Part shown: positions 32,550-40,370 of the stretch, piece by piece
Numbering within the stretch: position 1 is the first letter of the stretch
How the letters are laid out: each line of letters begins with the position of its first letter
Assembly: GCA_023715865.1 (NCBI GenBank)
Contig: JAMBOW010000017.1
Span: forward strand, 1-48,151
Source of the DNA: Neobacillus mesonae
GTDB taxonomy: Bacteria > Bacillota > Bacilli > Paenibacillales > Paenibacillaceae
DNA length: 48,151 nucleotides
Reading direction: 5' to 3'
Program-made: the position numbers and the translations under genes
Notes under the pieces: generated by a model
Database searches by the model: none
The model's input: the letters and a program-made list of their open reading frames with translations, nothing else
Told to the model about the DNA's origin: nothing

Positions 32550-34229
32550 ATGACACGCAATCCACTAGAGCTTATTAATGAGCAAGTTATTACAGCGATT
32601 CAAGAAGCAGTTACTGCAGCTGGTATCGTATCAGAGGGTGAAATGCCGGCCATCGTGCTGGAAGTGCCTAAGGATAAGAGCCACGGCGACCTCGCAACAA
32701 ATGCAGCGATGCAGCTGACGCGTATTGCTAAGAAAAATCCGCGCGTAATTGCTGAGGAGATCATTAATCATTTGGATCTTTCCAAAGCAGGTATCGAATC
32801 TGCAGAAATTGCTGGCCCCGGCTTTATTAATTTCAGATTAAGCAAGAGCTATTTGTATCCAGTTATTGAACTGATTCATGAGCAGGGAGATAACTACGGA
32901 CGCGTTAATACCGGCGAAGGACGCAAAATTCAGATGGAGTTCGTTAGTGCGAACCCGACGGGCAGCCTTCATTTGGGACATGCCCGCGGAGCTGCTGTTG
33001 GTGACGCTCTTTGCAATGTGCTTGATTTTGCGGGTTACGAAGTAACACGCGAGTATTACATTAATGATGCAGGGAATCAGGTGTTTAATCTGAGCAAGTC
33101 CATTGAAGCCCGTTATCTTCAGGAGCTCGGGCAGGATGTGGAAATGCCGGAAGACGGATACCACGGGGAGGATATCAGGGGTTTTGCTAAGGAGCTGGTA
33201 GCGGCAAAAGGGAATTCCCTGCTTGAGCTCAGCCCTGGCGACCGCGCAGCCTTTTTCCGGGATTACGGCCTGGAGAAGGAATTGAATAAGATTAAACGGG
33301 ATCTGGGACGCTTCCGTGTCGAGTTTGACAACTGGTTCAGCGAAACTTCCCTTTATGATAACGGCGCTGTGCTGAATGTGCTGGATGAGCTGCGGGAAAG
33401 AAACGAAATTTTCGAGCAGGACGGAGCTACATGGCTGCATACTTCCAAATACGGTGATGATAAAGACCGTGTATTGATCAAGAATGACGGTACGTACACT
33501 TACCTGACACCGGACATTGCTTACCACCGTGATAAATACGCGCGTGGGTATGACACGATGATCAACATTTGGGGAGCAGACCACCACGGTTATATTCCAA
33601 GAATGAAGGCTGCTATGGAAGCTCTAGGCAACGATCCGGACAAACTGGTTGTTCTCATTGCTCAGATGGTCAGCTTATTCCAGAACGGCGAAAAAGTAAA
33701 AATGTCCAAACGGACAGGCAAAGCGATTACGATGGAAGATCTAATGGATGAAGTCGGAGTAGACGCCATTCGTTACTTCTTTACGATGCGCAGCATGGAT
33801 TCACATCTTGACTTTGATATGGATCTTGCTATTTCAACAAGCAATGAGAACCCTGTATTCTACGTACAGTATGCCCATGCCCGGGTGTGCAGCGTATACC
33901 GTCAGGCTGAAGAGCAGGGGATTGTCATCTACCCTGTGCGCGACGTCAATCTATCCAAGCTGACAGCAGAGCATGAGTATGACATCCTGCGTAAACTGGG
34001 TGAATTCCCTGAAGAGATTGCTGTCGCAGCAAATGGATATGCGCCGCATCGTATTATCCGTTATGTCTATGAGCTGTCTGCACTCTTCCACAGCTATTAC
34101 AAAGCAGAGCGCGTTATCACTGACGATGCGGAACAAACTCAAGCAAGACTTGCGCTTCTGGGCGCTGTTCGTACAGTAATTGCAACAAGCCTGAAACTTG
34201 TAGGCGTAAGCGCGCCAGAAAGAATGTAA
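32550..34229 (+). CDS. argS: Arginyl-tRNA synthetase
   Basis: Class I synthetase charging tRNA-Arg. The 559-residue protein has the N-terminal Add-1 domain for the tRNA D-loop (about 1-110), the HIGH-type motif HLGHARG (His141, His144), the KMSKRTG signature (about 384) and a C-terminal DALR anticodon-binding domain. The ATG is set by CAGGAGG about 12 bases upstream inside ywiB. It is a conserved unit with ywiB and ends in a strong terminator. Confidence 0.98.
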   Translation: MTRNPLELINEQVITAIQEAVTAAGIVSEGEMPAIVLEVPKDKSHGDLATNAAMQLTRIAKKNPRVIAEEIINHLDLSKAGIESAEIAGPGFINFRLSKSYLYPVIELIHEQGDNYGRVNTGEGRKIQMEFVSANPTGSLHLGHARGAAVGDALCNVLDFAGYEVTREYYINDAGNQVFNLSKSIEARYLQELGQDVEMPEDGYHGEDIRGFAKELVAAKGNSLLELSPGDRAAFFRDYGLEKELNKIKRDLGRFRVEFDNWFSETSLYDNGAVLNVLDELRERNEIFEQDGATWLHTSKYGDDKDRVLIKNDGTYTYLTPDIAYHRDKYARGYDTMINIWGADHHGYIPRMKAAMEALGNDPDKLVVLIAQMVSLFQNGEKVKMSKRTGKAITMEDLMDEVGVDAIRYFFTMRSMDSHLDFDMDLAISTSNENPVFYVQYAHARVCSVYRQAEEQGIVIYPVRDVNLSKLTAEHEYDILRKLGEFPEEIAVAANGYAPHRIIRYVYELSALFHSYYKAERVITDDAEQTQARLALLGAVRTVIATSLKLVGVSAPERM

Positions 34230-34248
34230 TCTATTTTTAAAGTGTTAA

Positions 34249-34282
34249 ATAAAAAGCCTCCCGGAATCCGGGAGGCTTTTTG
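34249..34282. terminator. Bidirectional terminator between argS and the S8 protease
   Basis: AAAAAGCCTCCCGG-AAT-CCGGGAGGCTTTTT, a perfect 14-bp stem with T-runs both ways. Confidence 0.93.
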
Positions 34283-34300
34283 ACGTTAGGAAAAAAGATC

Positions 34301-35530
34301 CTAAGATTTGGTGGTTCCCTCTTGAAGCAAGCGCATAACATGAAGCTCTCCGCTTTGTTCGCTTGTACGGGATGATCTGCCGGTGCGAAGCGGTGTGGAG
34401 CTTTTTTTAATCAACGTTTTGATTTCATCAGGAGATAAGCCCGGGCGTTCCGCCAGAAGCAATGCAATGGCTCCACTCACATGCGAGGTCGCCATAGAGG
34501 TGCCGCTCATCTCGTGATGTTTTCCGTGCGTCCAGCAGGAATAAATATTTTTGCCTGGCGCATAAATATCAACATGAGGACCGCGGTTGCTGAACTCCGC
34601 GATTCGCCGATTTTCGTCCGTTGCACCGACGGATATCGTCTGAGAGTATCTTGCTGGATAATCAATGCTGCGTCTCTTGCCGTCATTGCCGGATGAAGCG
34701 ACGATGACGATGCCCTCTCTTGTGGCTCTATTAACTACGTCTAGCAGCGCCTTGCTCTTTGTACGCATACCGAAGCTCATGTTAATAATATCCACCCGGT
34801 TTCTAACACACCAATCAATGCCCAGGATGATATCTGACACGTAAGCGGATCCTTGATGATCGAATGCTTTGACGGGATATATAATGGATCTTGGGGCAAC
34901 CCCAATGATTCCTTCGGTGCTGTTCGCTGCAGCTATAGTACCCGCGATATGTGTTCCGTGGCCGTTATCATCGAGGGGAAGCATATTTCGGTTAAGCAGA
35001 TTAATCCCTCTAGCCAATGAATGACGCAAATCTGGATGCTGATAGTCTGCCCCTGTATCAATGACGGCGATCTTGATCCGGTGTCCAGTAGAGGTAGACC
35101 ATGCTTTATGTGCACGAATCTTCCTTACTCCCCATGGAATGCCTTGAATGTTTGAAGGGTTCGTTTTTGTATTTTTTGCAGCGGCATGAACTTTTATTTT
35201 ACTGTCCTGCTCAATCGTGAAAGAGGCTTCCCCTAGACTGTGAAGTCTGGTAGATGAGGATAGAGGAACGATCAGCGCCCTGATAAGACGTGATGCTTTG
35301 ATGTGCCGGAGGTTTTTGAGTGACGGCCTCATTTTAGCCAGCGCAAGCAAACATTCCTGGTACTGCTGCGGCTTGGCAAAACGGATGATCTGGTGTCCGC
35401 TGGATGGATGGGAAGAAATGTCGATTTCATCACTCAGCAATGTAAAAAATTTGGAGTAATCCATGTTTGGGCAGTCCCCCTCTGGATGCCATGCTTGAGG
35501 TATTGTATGAACCTGCCTCATCTGCCGCAT
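34301..35530 (-). CDS. S8 (subtilisin-like) serine protease without a signal peptide
   Basis: A 409-residue subtilase. The catalytic triad is Asp158 (AVIDTG), His191 (NGHGTH) and Ser345 (SGTSMA), with the oxyanion Asn282 (SSGNDG). The first 130 or so residues show no signal peptide or membrane helix, and the region before the domain (about 45-110, IIRFAKPQQYQECLLALA) may act as a propeptide of the I9 type. This resembles intracellular or non-classically exported subtilases rather than secreted subtilisins. Two starts are possible: ATG 35530 (used here) or ATG 35464, which has a better GAGGGGG site 11 bases upstream. It is a single gene between argS and rpoE on the opposite strand. Confidence 0.9.
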   Translation of the reverse strand: MRQMRQVHTIPQAWHPEGDCPNMDYSKFFTLLSDEIDISSHPSSGHQIIRFAKPQQYQECLLALAKMRPSLKNLRHIKASRLIRALIVPLSSSTRLHSLGEASFTIEQDSKIKVHAAAKNTKTNPSNIQGIPWGVRKIRAHKAWSTSTGHRIKIAVIDTGADYQHPDLRHSLARGINLLNRNMLPLDDNGHGTHIAGTIAAANSTEGIIGVAPRSIIYPVKAFDHQGSAYVSDIILGIDWCVRNRVDIINMSFGMRTKSKALLDVVNRATREGIVIVASSGNDGKRRSIDYPARYSQTISVGATDENRRIAEFSNRGPHVDIYAPGKNIYSCWTHGKHHEMSGTSMATSHVSGAIALLLAERPGLSPDEIKTLIKKSSTPLRTGRSSRTSEQSGELHVMRLLQEGTTKS

Positions 35531-35573
35531 GAGAAACCAGCCCTTTTTTCTTACAAATAGGCCCGATAAATCG

Positions 35574-35700
35574 TGTCAAATTGGGTGAAAACTCATAGTA
35601 TACATAGAGAGCTCCATGGCTCTTGCGGGGACCCGTCGAAGGAGTATTCCTTCAGGGCGGATACAGTCAGAAGACGGGGGAGGGACCTCCGTCTTTTTTA
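35574..35700 (+). ncRNA. Candidate structured RNA or attenuator upstream of rpoE
   Basis: After a -10-like TATACA (35599-35604) come small hairpins: AGAGC/GCTCT around 35608-35622, GAAGGA-GTAT-TCCTTC at 35638-35653, and a strong terminator AGACGGGGG (35672-35680) / CCTCCGTCT (35686-35694) followed by T6. CCCGTC at 35632-35637 can pair with GACGGG (35673-35678), the 5' arm of that terminator, so a competing antiterminator fold exists. It could be a small RNA or a leader of rpoE; I recognise no known riboswitch class. Confidence 0.4.
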
Positions 35701-35985
35701 GTGCTGCAGCAAAAGGAGAGAATAATGATCTTCTAACAGGAGGGTTGGTAACGAGTACGTCTTGCCTGTAATTTTAGAAATGGGAGTATCGTGTTTTTCT
35801 TACTTTTTTAGGGATAGAGCTTTTTTTCGTATAATCTGCATACATAAAACTTGCATTTTGACGCTAAATAGGTTTTACTTAGGTTTGTTAATGGATATGT
35901 TAGTTATAGTTAGAGCGTTATATAGATTGAATTTGCTCATTCTATATCGTTAAGCGAATTAATGTGTGAGAGGAAGTGTCCGTAA
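35701..35985. other. Spacer before rpoE with mini-ORF-like elements
   Basis: It holds AAAGGAGAG followed by ATG ATC TTC TAA (about 35726-35737) and then AGGAGGG at 35739-35745 with a possible TTG-start eight-codon frame. A TATAAT lies at 35830-35835. No longer gene has a credible ribosome site. The rpoE promoter should be here, but its -35 is unclear. Confidence 0.4.
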
Positions 35986-36528
35986 GTGAGTACCTCACTC
36001 AATTTGAAAATGGATCCAGAAAAGATCCGCGAGATGCCGATGGTCGATCTGGCTTTTATGGTGCTTAAAGCTGCCAACACGCCTTATTACTATCGTGACC
36101 TGATGAATGAAGTAGCAAAGCTGCGCAGCTTGAGCGACGAAGAGATCAATGATGTCATTGCACAGCTATATACCGAAATTAATATCGACGGCAGATTTGC
36201 CTACGTAGGCACTAATCTGTGGGGATTGAAGCGCTGGTATCCGATCGATAAAGCGGAAGATTCGATTACCGGCACCAAGCGTCCAAGAATCATTAACGAT
36301 GATGATGATGAGGATGAGGAATACACTGAGGAAGAACAAGAGGATGATGATTTCGATGATCGTTCAATCGATGAGGATGAAGATGATGATCTATTCGACG
36401 ATGATTCCGAAGATGACAGCGATGTAGACGATGAACTCCTTGGTGATGAAGAAATGGATGAAGAAGATGACGCAGAAGACGATGATGATGAAGCATCTGA
36501 TTCTGAGGACGAGGACGAGGAAATCTAG
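35986..36528 (+). CDS. rpoE: RNA polymerase delta subunit
   Basis: Gram-positive RNA polymerase accessory protein that speeds recycling and makes the enzyme sensitive to initiating NTP levels. The 180-residue protein has the HARE-HTH N-terminal domain (about 10-90; DLAFMVLKAANTPYYYRDLMNEV, then GLKRWYP) and a long unstructured acidic tail (about 105-180) made mostly of Asp and Glu. The GTG start at 35986 has AGAGGAAG upstream. It precedes pyrG as in Bacillus. Confidence 0.96.
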   Translation: MSTSLNLKMDPEKIREMPMVDLAFMVLKAANTPYYYRDLMNEVAKLRSLSDEEINDVIAQLYTEINIDGRFAYVGTNLWGLKRWYPIDKAEDSITGTKRPRIINDDDDEDEEYTEEEQEDDDFDDRSIDEDEDDDLFDDDSEDDSDVDDELLGDEEMDEEDDAEDDDDEASDSEDEDEEI

Positions 36529-36562
36529 TCCAAAACTGGTTTTACAAAGTCTGCAAACATCC

Positions 36563-36592
36563 TTGACAAAAGATCATCTGAGCAGGTAAACT
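36563..36592 (+). promoter_or_regulatory. Probable pyrG promoter with a GGGC start
   Basis: TTGACA at 36563-36568, 18-base spacer, TAAACT at 36587-36592. The base 8 after the -10 starts 5'-GGGCTT (36600-36605). In Bacillus the pyrG transcript begins GGGC, where low CTP causes slippage and extra G residues that block a downstream terminator. The match suggests the same control here. Confidence 0.6.
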
Positions 36593-36641
36593 ATTGCTTG
36601 GGCTTATGATTGAGCGATGATAATACACGTGTTTTATATAA

Positions 36642-36683
36642 AAAAGTGCCCCGTTTTTTCGGGTGTGCTTTTTTCTTTTTTAT
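36642..36683 (+). terminator. Terminator 1 in the rpoE-pyrG gap (probable pyrG attenuator)
   Basis: AAAAGTGCCCCG (36642-36653) / CGGGTGTGCTTTT (36660-36672) with T-rich tail. The 5' arm and loop hold the pyrimidine tract CCCCGTTTTTTC, to which extra 5' G residues could pair. It also ends rpoE transcripts. Confidence 0.65.
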
Positions 36684-36710
36684 AGGGGATTGTGATAGAA
36701 AATAAATGTA

Positions 36711-36743
36711 CCGCCTTGAACGAGAAGGCGGGATGTTTTTTTT
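36711..36743 (+). terminator. Terminator 2 in the pyrG leader
   Basis: CCGCCTT (36711-36717) / AAGGCGG (36725-36731), then GATG and T8. It lies between the first terminator and the pyrG ribosome site. Confidence 0.7.
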
Positions 36744-36857
36744 GACAAGCAAATTTTGCTTATTCCCTTTTTTAACGATGATAACCTGAAAAATGGGTTA
36801 GGATAACATCATAATGTCGCCTGAATTTTACGGACTTTTTATAGGAGGGTATTATAA

Positions 36858-38468
36858 GTGACAACAAAGTATATTTTCGTGACGGGCGGGGTTGTGTCTT
36901 CCCTGGGTAAAGGGATTACGGCTGCATCTTTGGGAAGACTGCTTAAGAACAGAGGGCTCAAGGTAACGATTCAGAAATTCGACCCATATATTAACATCGA
37001 TCCGGGAACGATGAGTCCATATCAGCATGGTGAAGTGTTTGTTACAGATGACGGAGCGGAGACAGACCTTGACCTTGGGCATTACGAGCGTTTTATTGAT
37101 ATTAATCTTTCGAAGAACAGTAACGTTACGACAGGTAAAGTATACTCTTCGGTTATCAGCAAGGAGCGTCGTGGTGAATATCTGGGAGGTACTGTTCAGG
37201 TTATTCCTCATATTACAAACGAGATTAAAGAGCGCGTATTCCGTGCGGGCCGTGAAGCTGGATCGGATGTAGTTATTACTGAGATCGGCGGTACGGTTGG
37301 AGATATTGAAAGCTTGCCTTTCCTTGAAGCGATCCGCCAAATCAAAAGTGACGTTGGACGCGACAATGTAATGTACATCCACGTTACTCTTATTCCTTAT
37401 ATTAAAGCAGCAGGCGAAGTGAAGACGAAACCGACTCAGCACAGTGTGAAAGAACTGCGCGGTATCGGTATTCAGCCGAATGTTATCGTATGCCGTACAG
37501 AGCAGGAGCTTTCTGCGGATATGAAGGCGAAGCTCGCTTTGTTCTGTGATATTGATCCGCATGCTGTAGTGGAATGCCGTGATGCGGATACATTGTATGA
37601 AGTCCCTCTGAACCTTCGTGATGAAGGCTTGGACGAGATTGTAGTGAATCATTTGAAACTGACGACTCCTGCACCGGACATGACGGAATGGGAAGGTCTT
37701 GTTGATCGGATCAATAAGCTTGAAAGATCAGTAGAAATTGCTATTGTCGGTAAGTATGTTGCACTGCACGATGCTTATTTGAGTGTAGTTGAATCCCTTT
37801 CGCATGCAGGATTTGCTGCCAACTCCGATGTGAAGATCCGCTGGGTTAACGCTGAGGAGATTACAGACGAGAATGTAGACGAGCTTCTGAACGGAATCGG
37901 CGGTATCTTGGTTCCAGGCGGTTTTGGTGATCGCGGTATTGAGGGTAAAGTTTCTGCTATTCGCTATGCCCGCGAGAAGAACATTCCTTTCTTCGGTATT
38001 TGCCTTGGTATGCAAGTATCGGTTATTGAATATGCACGTTCCGTTGTTGGTTTGACAGGTGCGAACAGCTCCGAGATCAATCCTTCTACAGAGTATCCGG
38101 TTATCGATCTGCTTCCTGAGCAGAAGGATATTGAGGACCTGGGCGGTACCATGCGCCTTGGATTGTATCCATGTAAACTGCAGGAAGGCTCTTTGGCTGC
38201 AGCATGTTATCAAGATGAGCTGGTTTATGAAAGACATCGTCACCGGTACGAATTTAACAATCAGTATCGTGAAATGATCGAAAAAGCCGGACTGCGTATT
38301 TCTGGTACGTCTCCTGACGGCCGTTTGGTTGAGATTGTCGAGCTTCCGGAACATCCATGGTTCCTGTCTGTACAATTCCATCCGGAGTTTATCTCCCGTC
38401 CGAATCGTCCACAGCCTTTGTTCCGTGAATTTGTGAAGGCTTCACTGACTTATTCCGAAAATCGTTAA
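36858..38468 (+). CDS. pyrG: CTP synthase (glutamine hydrolysing)
   Basis: Makes CTP from UTP, ATP and glutamine. The 536-residue protein has an N-terminal synthetase domain (about 1-265) with the P-loop SSLGKGITAASLGRLL, KFDPYINIDPG and EIGGTVGDIES, and a C-terminal class I glutaminase with Cys382 in FGICLGMQ and the FHPEF His/Glu pair. GTG 36858 follows AGGAGGG. It is a single gene between rpoE and spo0F as in Bacillus, preceded by two terminator-like hairpins that fit CTP-dependent attenuation. Confidence 0.98.
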   Translation: MTTKYIFVTGGVVSSLGKGITAASLGRLLKNRGLKVTIQKFDPYINIDPGTMSPYQHGEVFVTDDGAETDLDLGHYERFIDINLSKNSNVTTGKVYSSVISKERRGEYLGGTVQVIPHITNEIKERVFRAGREAGSDVVITEIGGTVGDIESLPFLEAIRQIKSDVGRDNVMYIHVTLIPYIKAAGEVKTKPTQHSVKELRGIGIQPNVIVCRTEQELSADMKAKLALFCDIDPHAVVECRDADTLYEVPLNLRDEGLDEIVVNHLKLTTPAPDMTEWEGLVDRINKLERSVEIAIVGKYVALHDAYLSVVESLSHAGFAANSDVKIRWVNAEEITDENVDELLNGIGGILVPGGFGDRGIEGKVSAIRYAREKNIPFFGICLGMQVSVIEYARSVVGLTGANSSEINPSTEYPVIDLLPEQKDIEDLGGTMRLGLYPCKLQEGSLAAACYQDELVYERHRHRYEFNNQYREMIEKAGLRISGTSPDGRLVEIVELPEHPWFLSVQFHPEFISRPNRPQPLFREFVKASLTYSENR

Positions 38469-38523
38469 TTTTCAGATATATAGAGTCAATTTGTACTAAA
38501 GCATGATTGACTGTTTCTTCTAT

Positions 38524-38553
38524 AAAAAAGATCCCACTTTGGGATCTTTTTTT
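38524..38553 (+). terminator. Terminator after pyrG
   Basis: AAAAAAGATCCCA-CTT-TGGGATCTTTTTTT; perfect stem with T7. Confidence 0.93.
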
Positions 38554-38617
38554 AGTATGATCATACAGGAGCCTGAATTTTTAAATTATGGTATTTTAGT
38601 CCAACCTGCTGTCTCAA

Positions 38618-38647
38618 GCAGGATTTATGGAAAGCGAGATAGAATCT
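38618..38647 (+). promoter_or_regulatory. SigH-type promoter of spo0F
   Basis: GCAGGATTT (38618-38626), a 12-base spacer, ATAGAATCT (38639-38647). The -35 fits RNAGGAWWW exactly and the -10 fits RNNGAATWW at all but one base. It lies about 80 bases upstream of the start. Bacillus spo0F also has a SigH promoter. I see no clear Spo0A box (TGTCGAA) beside it. Confidence 0.78.
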
Positions 38648-38727
38648 TAATATCTAAACAACCTAAAATCTTAAATTAGGTGCATTCATGAACGGCTTGC
38701 TTAGATTGATTTGCGGGAGGTTTTGAT

Positions 38728-39108
38728 TTGAACAACAAAAAAGTACTGATTGTTGATGATCAGAATGGGATTCGAATTTTGTTAATGGAAGTATTCAGCA
38801 GCGAGGGATATACTACATACCAGGCGGCCAATGGTAAAATCGCGCTTGAAATCGTTCAGAAGCATTCCCCGGACCTTGTTCTTCTGGATATGAAAATACC
38901 GGGAATGGATGGCCTTGAAATACTGAAGCACATCAAAGAGATGAACTCGGATATCAAGGTGATCATGATGACTGCATATGGGGAGCTTGACATGATTAAG
39001 GAAGCGACTGAGCTCGGGGCATTAATGCACTTCACCAAACCTTTTGATATTGATGAAATGCGTATTGCGGTTAATATGCAGCTGACCGGGGTAAAAAATG
39101 GATTATAG
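38728..39108 (+). CDS. spo0F: Sporulation phosphorelay response regulator Spo0F
   Basis: A single-domain receiver that takes a phosphoryl group from sporulation kinases and passes it to Spo0B. The 126-residue protein has the acidic pocket Asp10-Asp11 (VDDQNG), the phosphorylated Asp54 (LLDMKIPG), Thr82 and Lys104 (TKPFD). There is no output domain. The TTG start has GGGAGG upstream. It lies between pyrG and fbaA as in Bacillus. The PAS kinase at 10438 in this window is a possible donor. Confidence 0.95.
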   Translation: MNNKKVLIVDDQNGIRILLMEVFSSEGYTTYQAANGKIALEIVQKHSPDLVLLDMKIPGMDGLEILKHIKEMNSDIKVIMMTAYGELDMIKEATELGALMHFTKPFDIDEMRIAVNMQLTGVKNGL

Positions 39109-39125
39109 CATGCTAGAAGTATAGG

Positions 39126-39153
39126 GTCCTGTCTTATCGGGCAGGATTTTTTG
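39126..39153 (+). terminator. Terminator after spo0F
   Basis: GTCCTGTC / GGGCAGGAT imperfect stem with loop TTATC, then T6. Confidence 0.75.
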
Positions 39154-39257
39154 TAACGCTTCGTCTATCTCTACATGCAGGCAGGCTGCCGGCATTACGG
39201 TACATTCAGCCCTTCGTTTTATTTTTTAAACCCTTGTTTAGTATTTAACATGGGATG

Positions 39258-39266
39258 TGGTATAAT
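39258..39266 (+). promoter_or_regulatory. Extended -10 promoter of fbaA
   Basis: TGGTATAAT at 39258-39266 (TGn plus a perfect TATAAT). The -35 is weak, which fits an extended -10 promoter. The start codon is 65 bases downstream. Confidence 0.6.
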
Positions 39267-39330
39267 AATGGCTGTATGTGATGTCGGCTAATAACCATAG
39301 ACAAACAAAGACACTAGGAGGATTTAAACC

Positions 39331-40185
39331 ATGCCATTAGTATCAATGACAGACATGTTAAACAAAGCACTTAAAGGTCAATATGCAGTTGGTCAATTCA
39401 ACATCAACAACCTTGAGTGGACTCAAGCTATTCTTGCTGCAGCAGAAGAAGAGAAATCTCCGGTTATTCTTGGGGTATCCGAAGGTGCAGCTCGTCACAT
39501 GAGCGGTTTCTACACTGTAGTTAAGATGGTTGAAGGTCTCATCCATGACATGAAAATTACCGTGCCTGTAGCCATTCATTTGGATCATGGTTCCAGCTTT
39601 GATAAATGTAAAGAAGCAATCGATGCAGGTTTCACATCTGTTATGATCGACGGATCTCACCATGCAATCGACGAGAACATCGAAATCACTAAAAAAGTGG
39701 TTGAATATGCTCATTCCAAAGGCGTTTCTGTTGAAGCTGAAGTTGGAATCGTAGGCGGTCAAGAAGACGATGTTGTCGGCGAAGTAATGTACGCTAAACT
39801 TGAAGACTGCGTTCGTATCGTTAACGAAACAGGTATTGATACTCTTGCTCCAGCACTTGGTTCAGTTCATGGTCCTTACAAAGGCGAACCAAACCTTGGC
39901 TTCACTCAAATGGAAGAAATCCGTAACGCTACTACACTTCCACTGGTTCTTCATGGTGGTACTGGTATTCCAACGCATGACATCAAGAAAGCAATCTCCC
40001 TGGGTACTTCCAAAATCAACGTGAACACAGAGAACCAAATCTCGTTCAGCAAGACAGTTCGCGAAGTACTTGCAGCACAACCAGAAGCTTACGACCCACG
40101 CAAATACATCGTTCCAGGCCGTGATGCAATCAAAGCAACTGTAATCGGTAAAATCCGTGAGTTTGGTTCCAGCAACCAAGCGTAA
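39331..40185 (+). CDS. fbaA: Class II fructose-1,6-bisphosphate aldolase
   Basis: Zinc-dependent aldolase of glycolysis and gluconeogenesis. The 284-residue protein has the zinc site HLDHGSS (His83, His86), EAEVGIVGG, GSVHGPYKGEPNL and the substrate-phosphate segment LHGGTGIP. Codon use is strongly biased to preferred codons, typical of a highly expressed gene. The ATG follows AGGAGG by 8 bases. It lies between spo0F and murA as in Bacillus, though the transaldolase gene that sits here in Bacillus is absent. Confidence 0.98.
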   Translation: MPLVSMTDMLNKALKGQYAVGQFNINNLEWTQAILAAAEEEKSPVILGVSEGAARHMSGFYTVVKMVEGLIHDMKITVPVAIHLDHGSSFDKCKEAIDAGFTSVMIDGSHHAIDENIEITKKVVEYAHSKGVSVEAEVGIVGGQEDDVVGEVMYAKLEDCVRIVNETGIDTLAPALGSVHGPYKGEPNLGFTQMEEIRNATTLPLVLHGGTGIPTHDIKKAISLGTSKINVNTENQISFSKTVREVLAAQPEAYDPRKYIVPGRDAIKATVIGKIREFGSSNQA

Positions 40186-40211
40186 GTTCTTTGACATACG
40201 ATTGAATTTAA

Positions 40212-40260
40212 TATATGAAAAGGAATCACACCGCTTAGTCGGTGTTTTTCCATTTCATAT
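40212..40260 (+). terminator. Terminator after fbaA
   Basis: Core ACACCG (40228-40233) / CGGTGT (40240-40245) plus T5, nested in ATATGAAA / TTTCATAT. Confidence 0.82.
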
Positions 40261-40370
40261 AAGTTTTTTGTATACTATATATATTGAATTATTGAATAAT
40301 CTCATAGTTGTATTGCCATAAGAATTATTTATTTCGGCTAGAAGTGATTTCTAGGGGGACCCTTTACCTT

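Noticed and set aside
35762..35953. 63-residue frame before rpoE
   Set aside because: No ribosome site; low-complexity hydrophobic product of AT-rich spacer.
36293..36496. His-rich 67-residue frame on the - strand
   Set aside because: It is the complement of the Asp/Glu codon run of rpoE and has no ribosome site.
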